This document shows, piece after piece, positions 43,698 to 53,548 of a stretch of 64,000 nt of DNA (positions within the stretch are counted from its first letter, which is position 1; each line of letters opens with the position of its first letter). Under the pieces are notes generated by a model, which had not been told where the DNA came from, made no database searches, and saw nothing but the letters and a program-made list of their open reading frames with translations. A program made the position numbers and the translations under genes. The DNA comes from Cladophialophora immunda (Eukaryota > Ascomycota > Eurotiomycetes > Chaetothyriales > Herpotrichiellaceae): assembly GCF_000835495.1 (NCBI RefSeq), contig NW_015622542.1, forward strand, positions 642,485 to 706,484, written 5' to 3'.

Positions 43698-45560
43698 CTA
43701 TCGAAGCACTAATGCCCTCCGAAGCACATCTCTCAACCATCCAATCTTCCCGTGGCTGCTCTCATCGAATGCTTGTGCCCGCCAGACCACTATCCCGTCA
43801 GGACGAACCAGGACTGCGCCGGAACTCCCAACACCGCGCTGGGAAGCCCACTTTCCATCTACATCCTTCCAGGAAAATCTACCGTCTGCTTCTTCAATCA
43901 TGTCTGAGATCTCAATCAAGGTCACCAGTCCACCTCCTTCTTCCACCACGGCCTTTCCCCACAACTCCGGATGCGAGGTGATCAGGACAAATCCATCATA
44001 CTTGACCAAATCTCTGGTCGACAACCTCTTGTCTCCCTGCTCCAGCCACGCGTGCGGTAAATGATGTCCCGGAATCGTTGAGGGGTGATAATACAGCAAA
44101 TCCAGCTCGCCGTTGTCCTTGAGTTGTCCATCATGATTACTCGCCTTGCCTTCGCCGTTGACATCGAGGTCGGGATAGAACCAACCAACCTCCGCCCCAA
44201 GAGCGTGGAATTCATCGTCGAGGATCTTTTGTGCGCGTTGGACAGCGTCTCGACGTGCAGCGCCGTCTGAATTTTCGGTCGATATATCGAGGAATGAATC
44301 CATGTTGGCAACGTTTTCGGTTTGGCTGTTCTCAGTCGAGACACCGATTGCTTTGTCCATGACCAGCCCAAACGCACGGAGGTTATGCAATGCGCAGTCT
44401 CGCACGCGTTGACCCACGGGACGCCGTTCTGTGTCATAAGTATCGAGAAGTGCATTGCAATCATTGTTTTTGCCCAGAGATGACGGAATCCCCTTGATGG
44501 CGAGATTTAGCTTCCATACCAGGTTATGAACGTCCTGGATGCCCGTGTTCAGGCCTAATGCTCCCCAGGGGGGGATCCGATGTGCAGCGTCTCCCGCCAT
44601 GAACACCCGGCCTGTGGATTTCTTGCTGCGATATCGTGTCGCGCATAACGCGTTGACATACCAATGGTTGACGGACAGTAGTTCAACTTTCAGATCGGGA
44701 ATTTGTAATGTATTGTGCATCCGCTTCAACATCGCCGACTCATCGAAACGTTTTGGATCTGCCGGGTTGAGACCGCATGCAAAGAGCCATTCCTCCGTGT
44801 CGGGTGACATGGGATATGGGCCCAAGTGGTAGAGGTATCCTGAACCAATTGTGCCACCCAACTTTGGGTTGACGAACCAGGTGATGAAGTTACGAGTGTC
44901 CGGGTGTTCAAGGGATATGGGAGCCCGAATGTGAGCAGACACCATATCGACAATATCACGTTCGCCCTCCCAGCCAACCCCCAAGTCATCCGTGAGTCTG
45001 CGACCACCATCGGCGCCAATACAGTATTGTGCTTTGACGGTCCCCGACTCCCCGCCTTTACGTAGATAAGTGACGATGACGTGGTCATCAACCTCTTCAA
45101 CTTTTGTAACTTCGGTGTTGTAAAGGATTCCCGTCGGGTTCAGTTCCAGCGCCCGTTTCTGCAATATCGGTTCGAGTCTGATCTGTGGCATAGTAGAATA
45201 CTGACAGGGCGAAACAGTGGCATATTCTTCCTTGTAAGCTCCTCCGCCCCACGAGTCGCGGCTGACAATTTCCCTTCCACCAGGGCCGAAGCTGGTATAC
45301 CATGCTGTCCTGCTGACGTTGTCTAATGGGGCACGTTGCCTGATCAGCTCCTCTTCGATGCCCATGCGGCGCCAGATTTCGACTGTACGATGGTTGTACC
45401 CGCATGCCTTTGGATGAATGGATGTCGAAGGATATCGTTCAAACAGGACATGGGGTATGTTGAGCAGCGAGAGCAGGATTGAGGCCGATAGACCAGTCGG
45501 GCCGCCTCCTATGATGGCGACTGGGTAAGTTGAGGAGGACTCTACACGTAGAGAGCCCAT
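43698..45560 (-). CDS. FAD-dependent aromatic hydroxylase (phenol 2-monooxygenase-like)
   Basis: About 620 residues from MGSLRVESS; the frame continues 28 codons further upstream with another ATG at 45644. FAD-binding features in order: the Rossmann start AIIGGGPTGLSASILLSLL, the GDGGR-like turn CIGADGGRRLTDDLG, and GDAAHRIPPWGALGLNTGIQ, which contacts the ribityl and pyrophosphate part of FAD. The C-terminus has a thioredoxin-like segment ending AVLVRPDGIVVWRAQ, as in the phenol hydroxylase/PHBH-type group A enzymes. It should insert one oxygen into a phenolic ring using NAD(P)H. Its same-strand MDR neighbour suggests a short catabolic or tailoring pair. Confidence 0.9.
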   Translation of the reverse strand: MGSLRVESSSTYPVAIIGGGPTGLSASILLSLLNIPHVLFERYPSTSIHPKACGYNHRTVEIWRRMGIEEELIRQRAPLDNVSRTAWYTSFGPGGREIVSRDSWGGGAYKEEYATVSPCQYSTMPQIRLEPILQKRALELNPTGILYNTEVTKVEEVDDHVIVTYLRKGGESGTVKAQYCIGADGGRRLTDDLGVGWEGERDIVDMVSAHIRAPISLEHPDTRNFITWFVNPKLGGTIGSGYLYHLGPYPMSPDTEEWLFACGLNPADPKRFDESAMLKRMHNTLQIPDLKVELLSVNHWYVNALCATRYRSKKSTGRVFMAGDAAHRIPPWGALGLNTGIQDVHNLVWKLNLAIKGIPSSLGKNNDCNALLDTYDTERRPVGQRVRDCALHNLRAFGLVMDKAIGVSTENSQTENVANMDSFLDISTENSDGAARRDAVQRAQKILDDEFHALGAEVGWFYPDLDVNGEGKASNHDGQLKDNGELDLLYYHPSTIPGHHLPHAWLEQGDKRLSTRDLVKYDGFVLITSHPELWGKAVVEEGGGLVTLIEISDMIEEADGRFSWKDVDGKWASQRGVGSSGAVLVRPDGIVVWRAQAFDESSHGKIGWLRDVLRRALVLR

Positions 45561-46356
45561 GGCTTGCGTGAGATCAAACCATTCATAGGAGTATCGCGGT
45601 TGTTGGTCGAGTTGCAAGGGGGACTTTATAGGTTCTCCGCGCAATTCCCTTCCGTTATCACAGCCCTTTTTGTCCGTCAGACGACATCAGCCAGCTCGAG
45701 ATCTCGAAGTTGAGGAGGTATTGAGATGCGATTAGTTGTCATCTGTCAGGATTTGCGAGCACGTCGAAGCTGATGGTCGTAAAGCTGACACTCAGGCCTT
45801 CGAAGTTGAGCGTGTACCCCAAGCTTATGTCTGTCCTCAGCCTGCTGCTCTACGGGCTTTTGATTCGGGTTCTTTCTCCACATCGTTGTTGAACCGACCC
45901 CACGGGATGGATTTGAATACAATGGCCCATTGTGGAATCCGTGGGGCACAAGAGTTCCGACGGGACTCTGAGCCTGGGAGCAAAAGCCGATAATAGCTGG
46001 TTAAGCATTGAATTCAGTTGACTCTGCGTAGAGGCGTGGCCTGCCTGTTGAACAGACCAATGTCGTATTCGGGGAGACTTCGGCAGGAATCAAAATTCTT
46101 GAACCTCAGTTGACAATTTCTTGCTGTCGGTATTGGAATCAAAAGGACAGCGTTAGAAGTTGAGCGCTCCCAGACTGTGAAGGGTTGACATTATCCAGCC
46201 CGCCTGCATGTATATGAGAGATGGGATTTTTGAGTGCAGACGGCTGGGATCTTGGGCCGATGAGATGAAGGCGAAGCTCACCACTCGCTGCCAGTAAAAG
46301 TTTCGGGACGTGCCTCTCTCAGCAGAAAGTTGGGCCAATCCTTCAATGCTGAAATA
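45561..46356. other. divergent intergenic region
   Basis: Control region between the FAD hydroxylase and the JMJD7-like gene, transcribed apart. Frames up to 85 codons without features. Confidence 0.5.
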
Positions 46357-48009
46357 ATGACGGCTTCAAACAACAGTGAGACTGTGGAGGACTTCGCCCT
46401 CGCGACCCTCCTCGCTTTGATTGAAGACTACCACTCGTTCAACCCAGACACCACCGTCCCGACCTTTGCGTACCCAACATACCTCGAATTCAGCCAACAG
46501 GTGGCGCGCGGACGACCGTGTGTGTACCGTCTTGACCGCAGTGTCCTAGACGACCATGTCACCAAGGGGGACAGAGAACCCGAGGACGAAAGCCACTGCG
46601 ACAACAGCGATGAGCCGCCAGAACTTTTGTCGTTGAAACGCGCCAAACGTCGACACCTTCGGGAAGAGCAGCGGTCGATCCTCTCCGCGCCGTGCTTTCA
46701 GTGGACGAAGAAGAGCCTCTGCGAGCTGGTGTGGGAAGAGGTCGAGGTCGCGGTGACTCCGGACGGGAGGGCGGATGCGCTGTACTCTCTTCCTCGGAGG
46801 AGGGATCGACCTCGACGGGATGGCTTCAAGGGCCAAGCGTTAGGGAAGCAAAGAGACGGCGAAGTCGATGGTCACGACACGACGAGGGGAAGAGGAGGAA
46901 TGGCGACGAAGGATGGGAGAGAGCGCGAGGAAGAAAAGGATGAGGAGGGACCAGAAACAGAACCCGAGCAGGTCTTCCTCCAGCCGGCCTCGACATACAT
47001 GACGCTTTCCACGCTGATCGACAAGCTATGTCCTCCGCAGCCTTCCTCGCCTTGCTCGCCTTCATCCCTCTCCCCCTCCCTCACCAACGCGAAGTCATCT
47101 CGAACCACGCCCACGCCGACACCCACATCCGCATTCACAACCACATCGCCAACCATATCCGCGGGAACAAAAGCACCAATCTACTACCTCCAATCCCAAA
47201 ACTCGAACCTGCACACCCCGCCGCTCTCGGCCCTGCAGAGCTCCCTCCCGCGCGGGCCCCCGCCCTTCAGCACGCGGGTGCTCGGCGCGCCCGAGGCCGT
47301 CAACGTCTGGATCGGCAACGCGCGGTCCGTGACCAGCACGCACCGCGACCCGTACGAGAACCTGTACCTGGTGGTGAAAGGGCGGAAGCGGTTCGTACTG
47401 TACAGTACCCTGGAGGAGGTGTGTTTGCACGCCGAGAGGGTCCGGACGGGGCGGTGGGCGTTTGAGGATCAGGGGGGACAGAACGGGGATGACGGGGAAG
47501 GGAAAGGGGAGGAGATGAGAGAGTTTAGGATTGTGATGGACGACGAGGACAACAACGGCGAGAAGGGGCAGGACTGCACCGAGAACAACGACTACAACGA
47601 GAGAGGTTCAGATACTACTCCTCCCACATCCATCCCACTTCTATCGTCACCATCCACCTCAGAGCCCGATCCCGGAGACGAAGACACGAACCGCATCCCC
47701 TGGATCCCCATCGACCCGCTCTCGCCTCCGCCAGCCACCTCAAAAAGATACCCGTACTACAAATACGCCCGCCCTCTCAGCGTCACCGTCTCGGAAGGCG
47801 AGATTCTCTATCTGCCCGCGGGCTGGTTCCACCACGTCACCCAGGAATGTGGTTTCTGGGAGGGAGACGAGAGCAATGGGAGCGAGACGGTGGCGCCGTG
47901 CATAGCGGTGAACTACTGGTTCGATATGGATTACTCGGGAGAGAAGCATGTCATGAGGGAGATGGTGGGACGGTTAGTAGAGAGGGTCCGGATGACTGAA
48001 AACAAATAA
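46357..48009 (+). CDS. JMJD7-like JmjC dioxygenase with large insertions
   Basis: Intronless, 550 residues. Family order is complete: YLEFSQQVARGRPCVY, YMTLSTLIDKLCPP, VNVWIGNARSVTSTHRDPYE, VPWIPIDPL-like WIPIDPLSPPP, GEILYLPAGWFHHVTQ and CIAVNYWFDMDY. The iron ligands are His329 and Asp331 in the HRD turn and a His in WFHHV (493). Human JMJD7 is a 2-oxoglutarate-dependent lysyl hydroxylase acting on DRG GTPases; the same role is plausible here. Three low-complexity insertions, near residues 147-205 (basic/acidic), 227-270 (Ser/Thr/Pro) and 374-447 (acidic), enlarge it well beyond the roughly 320-residue human protein. The last lies inside the cupin fold. The first ATG of the frame is used. 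Confidence 0.88.
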   Translation: MTASNNSETVEDFALATLLALIEDYHSFNPDTTVPTFAYPTYLEFSQQVARGRPCVYRLDRSVLDDHVTKGDREPEDESHCDNSDEPPELLSLKRAKRRHLREEQRSILSAPCFQWTKKSLCELVWEEVEVAVTPDGRADALYSLPRRRDRPRRDGFKGQALGKQRDGEVDGHDTTRGRGGMATKDGREREEEKDEEGPETEPEQVFLQPASTYMTLSTLIDKLCPPQPSSPCSPSSLSPSLTNAKSSRTTPTPTPTSAFTTTSPTISAGTKAPIYYLQSQNSNLHTPPLSALQSSLPRGPPPFSTRVLGAPEAVNVWIGNARSVTSTHRDPYENLYLVVKGRKRFVLYSTLEEVCLHAERVRTGRWAFEDQGGQNGDDGEGKGEEMREFRIVMDDEDNNGEKGQDCTENNDYNERGSDTTPPTSIPLLSSPSTSEPDPGDEDTNRIPWIPIDPLSPPPATSKRYPYYKYARPLSVTVSEGEILYLPAGWFHHVTQECGFWEGDESNGSETVAPCIAVNYWFDMDYSGEKHVMREMVGRLVERVRMTENK

Positions 48010-48306
48010 ACCCCACCAGCTCGTAGCCTTTTGTATCAAAGAGTTCATTTTTCTATTCCAAGCCAAACGAGGGCGTCTAGGGCCTAGGCCAGAGGTCCTG
48101 GGAGCCTATCTCAACCAGGTGGATCTGGCAAAGAACGTTTGGTGCAAAGGCCGCTCTGCTCTGGTTACCCTATCTCCGCTCCGACTGGGCTCATTTCCTT
48201 TTTGTAAAGTCGTTTACAGTGTCTTGAGGCTCCGTTTTCGTCATCTCATCACCCGGTCATGGTCATGACTGTTCATCCAGCATCGGCGAGAGAACAAGTA
48301 TCTCAC
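48010..48306. other. spacer between convergent genes
   Basis: 3' flanks of the JMJD7-like and HAD genes; nothing else seen. Confidence 0.5.
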
Positions 48307-49185
48307 TTAGTTCCCGTTCTCGATCTTCTCCAAGATCTTTGGGAATTCCGTCCATTCGTACATGATCTCGACACAGTTGCACTGTTCCTTGAGAACCTGG
48401 GCCATCTGCTTCATCTTCTCCTCACCATCCTCCAACTTGTAGACGCCGACGTAGCCAATGCAGGGAATATTAGCACGCATGGCGGCGGTGGCACCACTCT
48501 TGCTGTCTTCGACCGTGATGCACTCCTCTGGCTTGACACCGAGCTGCTCGCAGGCGTAGAGGTAGATCTTGGGATCGGGCTTGCTGGAGGGGGGGTTGAG
48601 CGAGGTGGCGGCGCTGTAGACGTGGGCGTTGGGGAAATAGTGGTCGATCTTGACCTTCTCGAGAGAGGCGACAACGCGGGGTTTGGCAGAGGTGCTAACG
48701 ACAGCCATGGGGTATCCGGCCTGGTGCAAGCGCTCCATCTCCTCAGGGGCACCGGGGCACGGTTGACACTTGGCGGACAATTTGGCGGTGACGGCTCCGA
48801 GCTCCTTGTTGACGTATTCCTCGAGCTGCTCCGGGGGCATCTCGAAGCCATGCTTCTTCTGGAGACCGACCATCATACCACGGAAGTTCTGGCCGACGAA
48901 GGTTTCGAGCAGGCCTTCGACCGTGTAGCGCTCTTTGACGCCGTACATCTCGAGGAGTTCATTGGTGAGATCGGTGCAAGCCTCAAAGGCCAGGCGCTCG
49001 GACAAGCAGAGGGTGTTGTCGCAGTCAAGGAGAACGTACTTGACCTGTAGGAAGGTATCTTGTCAGTTTCCATCACCGGCTTTTGTTTTGTGTTACAGTG
49101 GCGAGGGAATAAGCGGTCAATCACAGCTGTTGGGCGACGGAGGGGTAAAAGAAGTGGACGTTGAGAGTGAACTTACTTTGCCCAT
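48307..49185 (-). CDS. HAD-superfamily phosphatase
   Basis: Exons 49185-49177 (9 nt) and 49044-48307 give 248 residues. The tiny first exon encodes only MGK and is joined by a GTAAGT..CTACAG intron of 132 nt; this supplies the HAD motif I start KYVLLDCDNT with nucleophile Asp10 and acid Asp12. Motif II is MAVVSTSAKPRV, motif III the Lys in SKPDPKIYLYAC, and motif IV CITVEDSKSGA. An alpha-helical cap lies between motifs I and II (LLETFVGQNFRGMMVGLQKK). The size and cap fit HAD subfamily IA, such as beta-phosphoglucomutase, DOG-type sugar phosphatases or GS1-like enzymes. Cytosolic; substrate undetermined. Confidence 0.88.
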
Positions 49186-50298
49186 ATTGACGGTTGACGA
49201 TCCGCTACTTCTGAGTCTAGAATAACGAAAAGAAGAGAGATGAAGAGCAAAGTCTATAAGTGAGGACGAAAGAAGAAATCCTGCAGCAAAGAGATACGGT
49301 GGTGGTGGTGTTCGGAGACTGAGACTGGAAGGGAGGAACGTCAGAGTGCAGGGTGGGATGTGACACGCTGATAAGTTTTTGTTTATGGGCAGAAATGGCC
49401 ATGGGAGATCGGGCAGCGGTGGGCAGCGATTGGCGCCGGACAGTGACTGGTGGGGGGTGATTGAAGCTGGGGAAGACGCCACAGCCATTCAAGAGCTCGG
49501 GAGGGATGGGGGGTGACGGCGGGTGGGGGGGCGGTCCAAGGGGCGCCCAGGTGGTTCTGGCGGGCCGGGCGCCCTTGGTGGCTCCAGGGCGGGAGGCTTT
49601 GGGCTTTAGGCGGTGCCTGGGTGGGCGCCAGCATGTCCTCTGGTTCAACAGCTTCACTATTGGTGGGTGTCTACGTCATACCCATCCCAATCTTTTCTCT
49701 CTCGTCAACAGCACAGCAGCGTATCAACGGGACCACGTGAGGCTGGCGCCCAAGATGGCGGTGAAAGATACAGAACATTGCGAGAGCTCCATTCTCAGAG
49801 CTCCGGCGAGGCTATTTCATGTAGCTTATCTGCGCGCTCATCCTCCGAGTGGCACGTCCCTCAGCCCTTGTGGTTCTAGACCTTCTCGCCGACAGACCCA
49901 GCTTGTTCACCGCAGTCTCGGAAGGCTGATACTTGCATCCGGAGCCTCAGTTGCTTTTTGTGGACGGCTCGTTGAAATGGCTGTATCTCCCCAAGAGGAA
50001 ACATTTCCTAGCTATCTGTGAGACACACCGAGTAACCTGAGAAAAGTACCTTGCCTGTAACGCACCGTCGGGAAATTTTGGTCTCTGCACATGACTCGAA
50101 AATGCTCCCATCCTGCGACCAGTCCGCCCTTTTCTTGGGAGTGTGAATGCTTTGTGTCGGTCGCGGAGCCGGGATTCTCGCTACCAAGACACGATCCCAG
50201 GTGCATCCTCAAGGGGTATTTTGTTCCCTCTGCACCCGAGCAAGCTTGCTGCGGGAGATTGTGCGTTGTTTAGACTCCTCTCGAGCCCGAATTCGGCC
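49186..50298. other. intergenic, no gene recognised
   Basis: Contains a GC-rich block near 49490-49640 with frames on both strands (186 codons, 49461-50021, plus) whose composition is Gly/Arg- and Trp-rich and not convincing. Likely the 5' region of the HAD gene and the 3' flank of SAP18. Confidence 0.4.
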
Positions 50299-51057
50299 TC
50301 AATAGCCTCTCCTCGCACCTCTTCCACCTCGGTAGCCACCAGAGTCAGGAAGCCTTTCTCCTCGCCTCCACTCACCGCTTGGGATATTGCCCGAGCCGCC
50401 AAAGTCACCTCTTGACGAGTAGCCATTGAAGCTGCCCCTGCTGCTCAGACCGTACCCGCCTCCTCGCACCCTCCCATACCCGTTTTCTCTGGACCCTCCT
50501 CTGCCACTGACACTTCCTCGAGACACCACGGTGCCGTCGCTCAGGGGAGGAAACACGGCACAGTCGATAAAGTCCCCGATGACAAACCGCGCGTCTTCCA
50601 GCGTCTTGCCCGCGTCGTCTCCTTCGAGCTGGACACCACCACGTCCGCCACCACCCCCATTGGAATATTCAGGCGCCGAGACAACGACACTCCCTATCTC
50701 TTTGCTCAGGTATCTCCCTCGTCCTTCGCTTTCTAGCCGCCCCCCGCCGCCCCGGCTGGCGTGGACGTCGGGGTAGACCAGTCTGAAGCTCAGCCGCGTG
50801 CCGACGGCCGGATCAGGCAAGATCTGCGGCAGGGCCTGCGTCAACAGCAGCGCGAGTTCTCGTAGGGTGCAGCTCATCCACGTGTAGATTTGCAGGTGGG
50901 CAGGTAGGTGCGGGTGCGGGTTGGACGGGGTCGGGATGGGGAAGTCGGTCAGGCTGTGGAAGGCGGAGGATCGGTAGCAAAAGTTCAACAGGAAGGGCGT
51001 GGTGGACTGGCGATCGACTGCGGTTTTCGCAGGTTGGGGGGTCGGCGAGCGCGACAT
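50299..51057 (-). CDS. SAP18: SAP18-family histone deacetylase complex subunit with RGG tail
   Basis: 252 residues from MSRSPTPQP; the open frame extends upstream but that part has no family content and contains a CT repeat, so it is 5' UTR. The ubiquitin-like SAP18 fold is clear: PFLLNFCYRSSAFHSL, HLPAHLQIYTWMSCTLREL, ALPQILPDPAVGTRLSFRLV, and the late KTLEDARFVIGDFIDCAVFPP. A Gly-rich loop (YSNGGGGGRGG) is inserted in the fold. The last 75 residues are a Gly/Arg/Ser-rich tail with RGG-type repeats (GRGGSRENGYGRVRGGG), a typical RNA-binding and arginine-methylation region. SAP18 links Sin3-Rpd3 deacetylase and, in animals, the ASAP splicing complex; it acts in the nucleus. Confidence 0.9.
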   Translation of the reverse strand: MSRSPTPQPAKTAVDRQSTTPFLLNFCYRSSAFHSLTDFPIPTPSNPHPHLPAHLQIYTWMSCTLRELALLLTQALPQILPDPAVGTRLSFRLVYPDVHASRGGGGRLESEGRGRYLSKEIGSVVVSAPEYSNGGGGGRGGVQLEGDDAGKTLEDARFVIGDFIDCAVFPPLSDGTVVSRGSVSGRGGSRENGYGRVRGGGYGLSSRGSFNGYSSRGDFGGSGNIPSGEWRRGERLPDSGGYRGGRGARRGY

Positions 51058-51850
51058 TGTGAAAGGGAGGTTGAGAAGGAGAAGGTAGAGGTTCGAGGAG
51101 GGGTGTCTCTCTCTCTCTCTCTCTCGCAGTGGCGGTCCCTCAGAGCTGTCTGCAGACTGAAAAGTATACCAGAGAGCAACAAGACGACAAATGGCTGCAG
51201 AGGCACAGGCAGAGGTAAATGTGGAGAGTTCGTCTGTGCGTCTGTGACCGAAAAGATGTGTGAAGCTGGTCGCATTCACGTCATGCTGCCTCGGAAGCGT
51301 CGTCGACTTCGAATCCAGTCCAACTCGCAATTTCCAAAATCCGGGAAGAAGAGGTACCTGTAAGTAGTAGTCAACCTGACCAGGTAATAGATGAGAGACA
51401 CAGCGCAATTGTGACTGTCTGGGGCGTGCCTCATTTGTCTGCGCGGAGCAAAAGACGCAACATCGCAAAACCGCGTCGCGGCTGACCTTCCCCACTACTA
51501 ACTGACCCCCCCCCTCAACAAAGGAGAGGAGCCTCGAAGAAGCGGACTCAATATCCATCGTTCACAGCTCCAGTACAGGCTCGTCGGGACTTGGGCTAGA
51601 AGAACACCTGAATGGAGAGAGATCAAGACCTTTTCGAGGTAGTCCTCCTGCAACTCTTACCAGGAAAATACATGTCTGTAGCAAGTGCGTATATAAGGAT
51701 GTCGACGCTGGAGATGACTTATGCTCCCAGATTCGCTTGCTTGATGCTCAAACAACCTCCCAAAGACCAGTAAGAGCTATGCATACCATTCAAAGAAAGT
51801 TCATGAGAAGACAGGCCACGCACACCTCCAGGCGCCTTGCCCACCAGGAT
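51058..51850. other. SAP18 5' region and spacer
   Basis: The first 500 bases are open in the SAP18 frame but look untranslated. No other gene is recognised. Confidence 0.45.
51106..51125. repeat. (CT)n microsatellite in SAP18 leader
   Basis: About ten TC/CT units just upstream of the SAP18 ATG; on the gene strand it is a GA-rich run in the probable 5' UTR. Confidence 0.9.
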
Positions 51851-53548
51851 TCATCCAGCTTCCGTTTTCTTCCTCGCGGTGCTCAACACCCTAGCAAACC
51901 ACTCCTCCCCATAAGGATGCATTGTATCCGTGTACAGAAAGCCCCTCAGCACGCTCCTCACCTCATCCCACCGGGCCACACCCAGCTTGACGGCCTTGGC
52001 GGCAAACTGCGCGGTGAACCACCCGGTCTCGTCCTCGGGCTTCATGTCCATGAACAACTCGGCGGCGGCGCCCACGTACAGCGCCCAGAGGCGGGCGTGC
52101 TCGTACCGTTCGTAGTCCGCGGAGCTGGCGGACGAGGGTCTCTCGCTGAGCTGGAGCATCTCCTGCATGTTGGCGAGGATGGTGGCCGTGGCGTCGAAGA
52201 GCCGCACGCCGCACACGGTCGCGTTGAACGAGATGGCGCGCACGTAGAGCAGTGTCGCCAGCGAGATGTAGCCCTGGCATAGGACCGAGTTCACGGGGCG
52301 CGGAGGCGGGATGGCCTTGGACCGTGCCTTTGCCTCGAGGAACAAGTTCACAAGCTGGCCCTGGTGCAGGTACACGCGGACGAGCAACCAGCCCATCAGC
52401 GCGGTGGTGTGGGCGCCGGACTCCTCGGCGGCGCCGGTTTGGAACAGCCACACCGCGAGGCTCTCTCTCCGCTCGATGAACAGCGTCCGTAGTCTGGGGT
52501 CGTCGATCGACGGATCCAAAAACCGGTCCTTCACTTCAGACAGGTCTGGGAGGTAGGGCCAGGCGGCGTCGACAACGGGCTGCAGCTTCTCGGGGAGCCA
52601 CTGGTCCATGTCGAATACGGGGTGGCAGAGGAACATCGACGAGCGGTGGATATCGTAGTAGATGACGTACAGCAGCAGATCCGTGTCCAGCTTGGTTCCA
52701 TCGTGCTCGAAGTACCACCGCAACATGTTGAGGTGCGCGGCCGTGCCGGCCAGGTCGCGGTTCAGTGTGTCGGCGCCCACCAGGAGATGGATGTGCCAGT
52801 AGAGCTGGCCGCGATGGAAGATGCCGGTGGCGAGGCGTTTCCGCAGCACAGCCATGCTCTTGGCCCGGTAGTAAACGGCCTGCCTCTGGACGGCCGGGTT
52901 CAGCGAGATGACGGCCGCCTCGGCCGCGCAGCTGGCGATGAATCCGCACCCGGCGCCTTCGTCCCCGAGGCCATCGACCCCATCGCCCAGCCCGTCGACG
53001 CAGTCGCGCCAGTCCCGCCACGCGCTGGCGCTCGTCATCCATCGGTGCTTGGTGGTGTGGTAGAGGGCCGGGATGACGAAGTCGCGATGGAAACTCAGCA
53101 TGTCGTTGGCGGTCGGGGTGATCTCGACCGCATAGGCACCAAAGGGGTCCGAGTTTCCTTTGCCCAAGATCGTCATGAGGGACTGTGGTTGAAGGGGTGT
53201 TATGTGCGCCTGGTGCGTCGACACCGCCTGATCTGGCCGTCCCAAGTCCTCGTCGTTGATCAGCGAGCGGATCGCGATCTTTGTAGAGACTCGTTGGCAA
53301 CTCTCGGCGTCCGAGTCCCCCGTTCCTGGACTCTGTACGTGTCTGGCATGCTTGACCGATGGCTGGGCGTCAGGTAAAGGTGCCTTGATCGAAGCCCGCA
53401 AGGCCCGCATGTCTTCTTGCCGCTTCCAGTTGCGATATTGGTTCTGGACATGGGAGAAGACCTTGCGCCGGTTGGGCGAGGCCTTCATCTGCTTGGCATT
53501 GTGGTTTACGAACAGGAAGTCCCCCTCGAAGGGCCTCTCGACGGGCAT
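51851..53548 (-). CDS. fungal regulator-like protein without zinc cluster
   Basis: Intronless, about 565 residues from MPVERPFEGDF. The N-terminus carries FLFVNHNAKQMKAS and a basic stretch (NRRKVFSHVQNQYRNWKR), as in many fungal proteins that keep the Fungal_trans_2 (PF11951-type) helical region but have no Zn2Cys6 domain. The body is helical with segments such as AAHLNMLRWYFEHDGTKL and LLLYVIYYDIHRSSMFLC. No Cys-rich DNA-binding motif exists in the frame. A first exon could be missing upstream, though the family commonly lacks the zinc cluster. Role: probably transcriptional or accessory regulation; targets unknown. Confidence 0.75.
   Translation of the reverse strand: MPVERPFEGDFLFVNHNAKQMKASPNRRKVFSHVQNQYRNWKRQEDMRALRASIKAPLPDAQPSVKHARHVQSPGTGDSDAESCQRVSTKIAIRSLINDEDLGRPDQAVSTHQAHITPLQPQSLMTILGKGNSDPFGAYAVEITPTANDMLSFHRDFVIPALYHTTKHRWMTSASAWRDWRDCVDGLGDGVDGLGDEGAGCGFIASCAAEAAVISLNPAVQRQAVYYRAKSMAVLRKRLATGIFHRGQLYWHIHLLVGADTLNRDLAGTAAHLNMLRWYFEHDGTKLDTDLLLYVIYYDIHRSSMFLCHPVFDMDQWLPEKLQPVVDAAWPYLPDLSEVKDRFLDPSIDDPRLRTLFIERRESLAVWLFQTGAAEESGAHTTALMGWLLVRVYLHQGQLVNLFLEAKARSKAIPPPRPVNSVLCQGYISLATLLYVRAISFNATVCGVRLFDATATILANMQEMLQLSERPSSASSADYERYEHARLWALYVGAAAELFMDMKPEDETGWFTAQFAAKAVKLGVARWDEVRSVLRGFLYTDTMHPYGEEWFARVLSTARKKTEAG

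Noticed and set aside
49461..50021. 186-codon plus-strand frame in GC-rich block
   Set aside because: Composition (Gly, Arg, Trp) reflects base bias; opposite strand is equally open.
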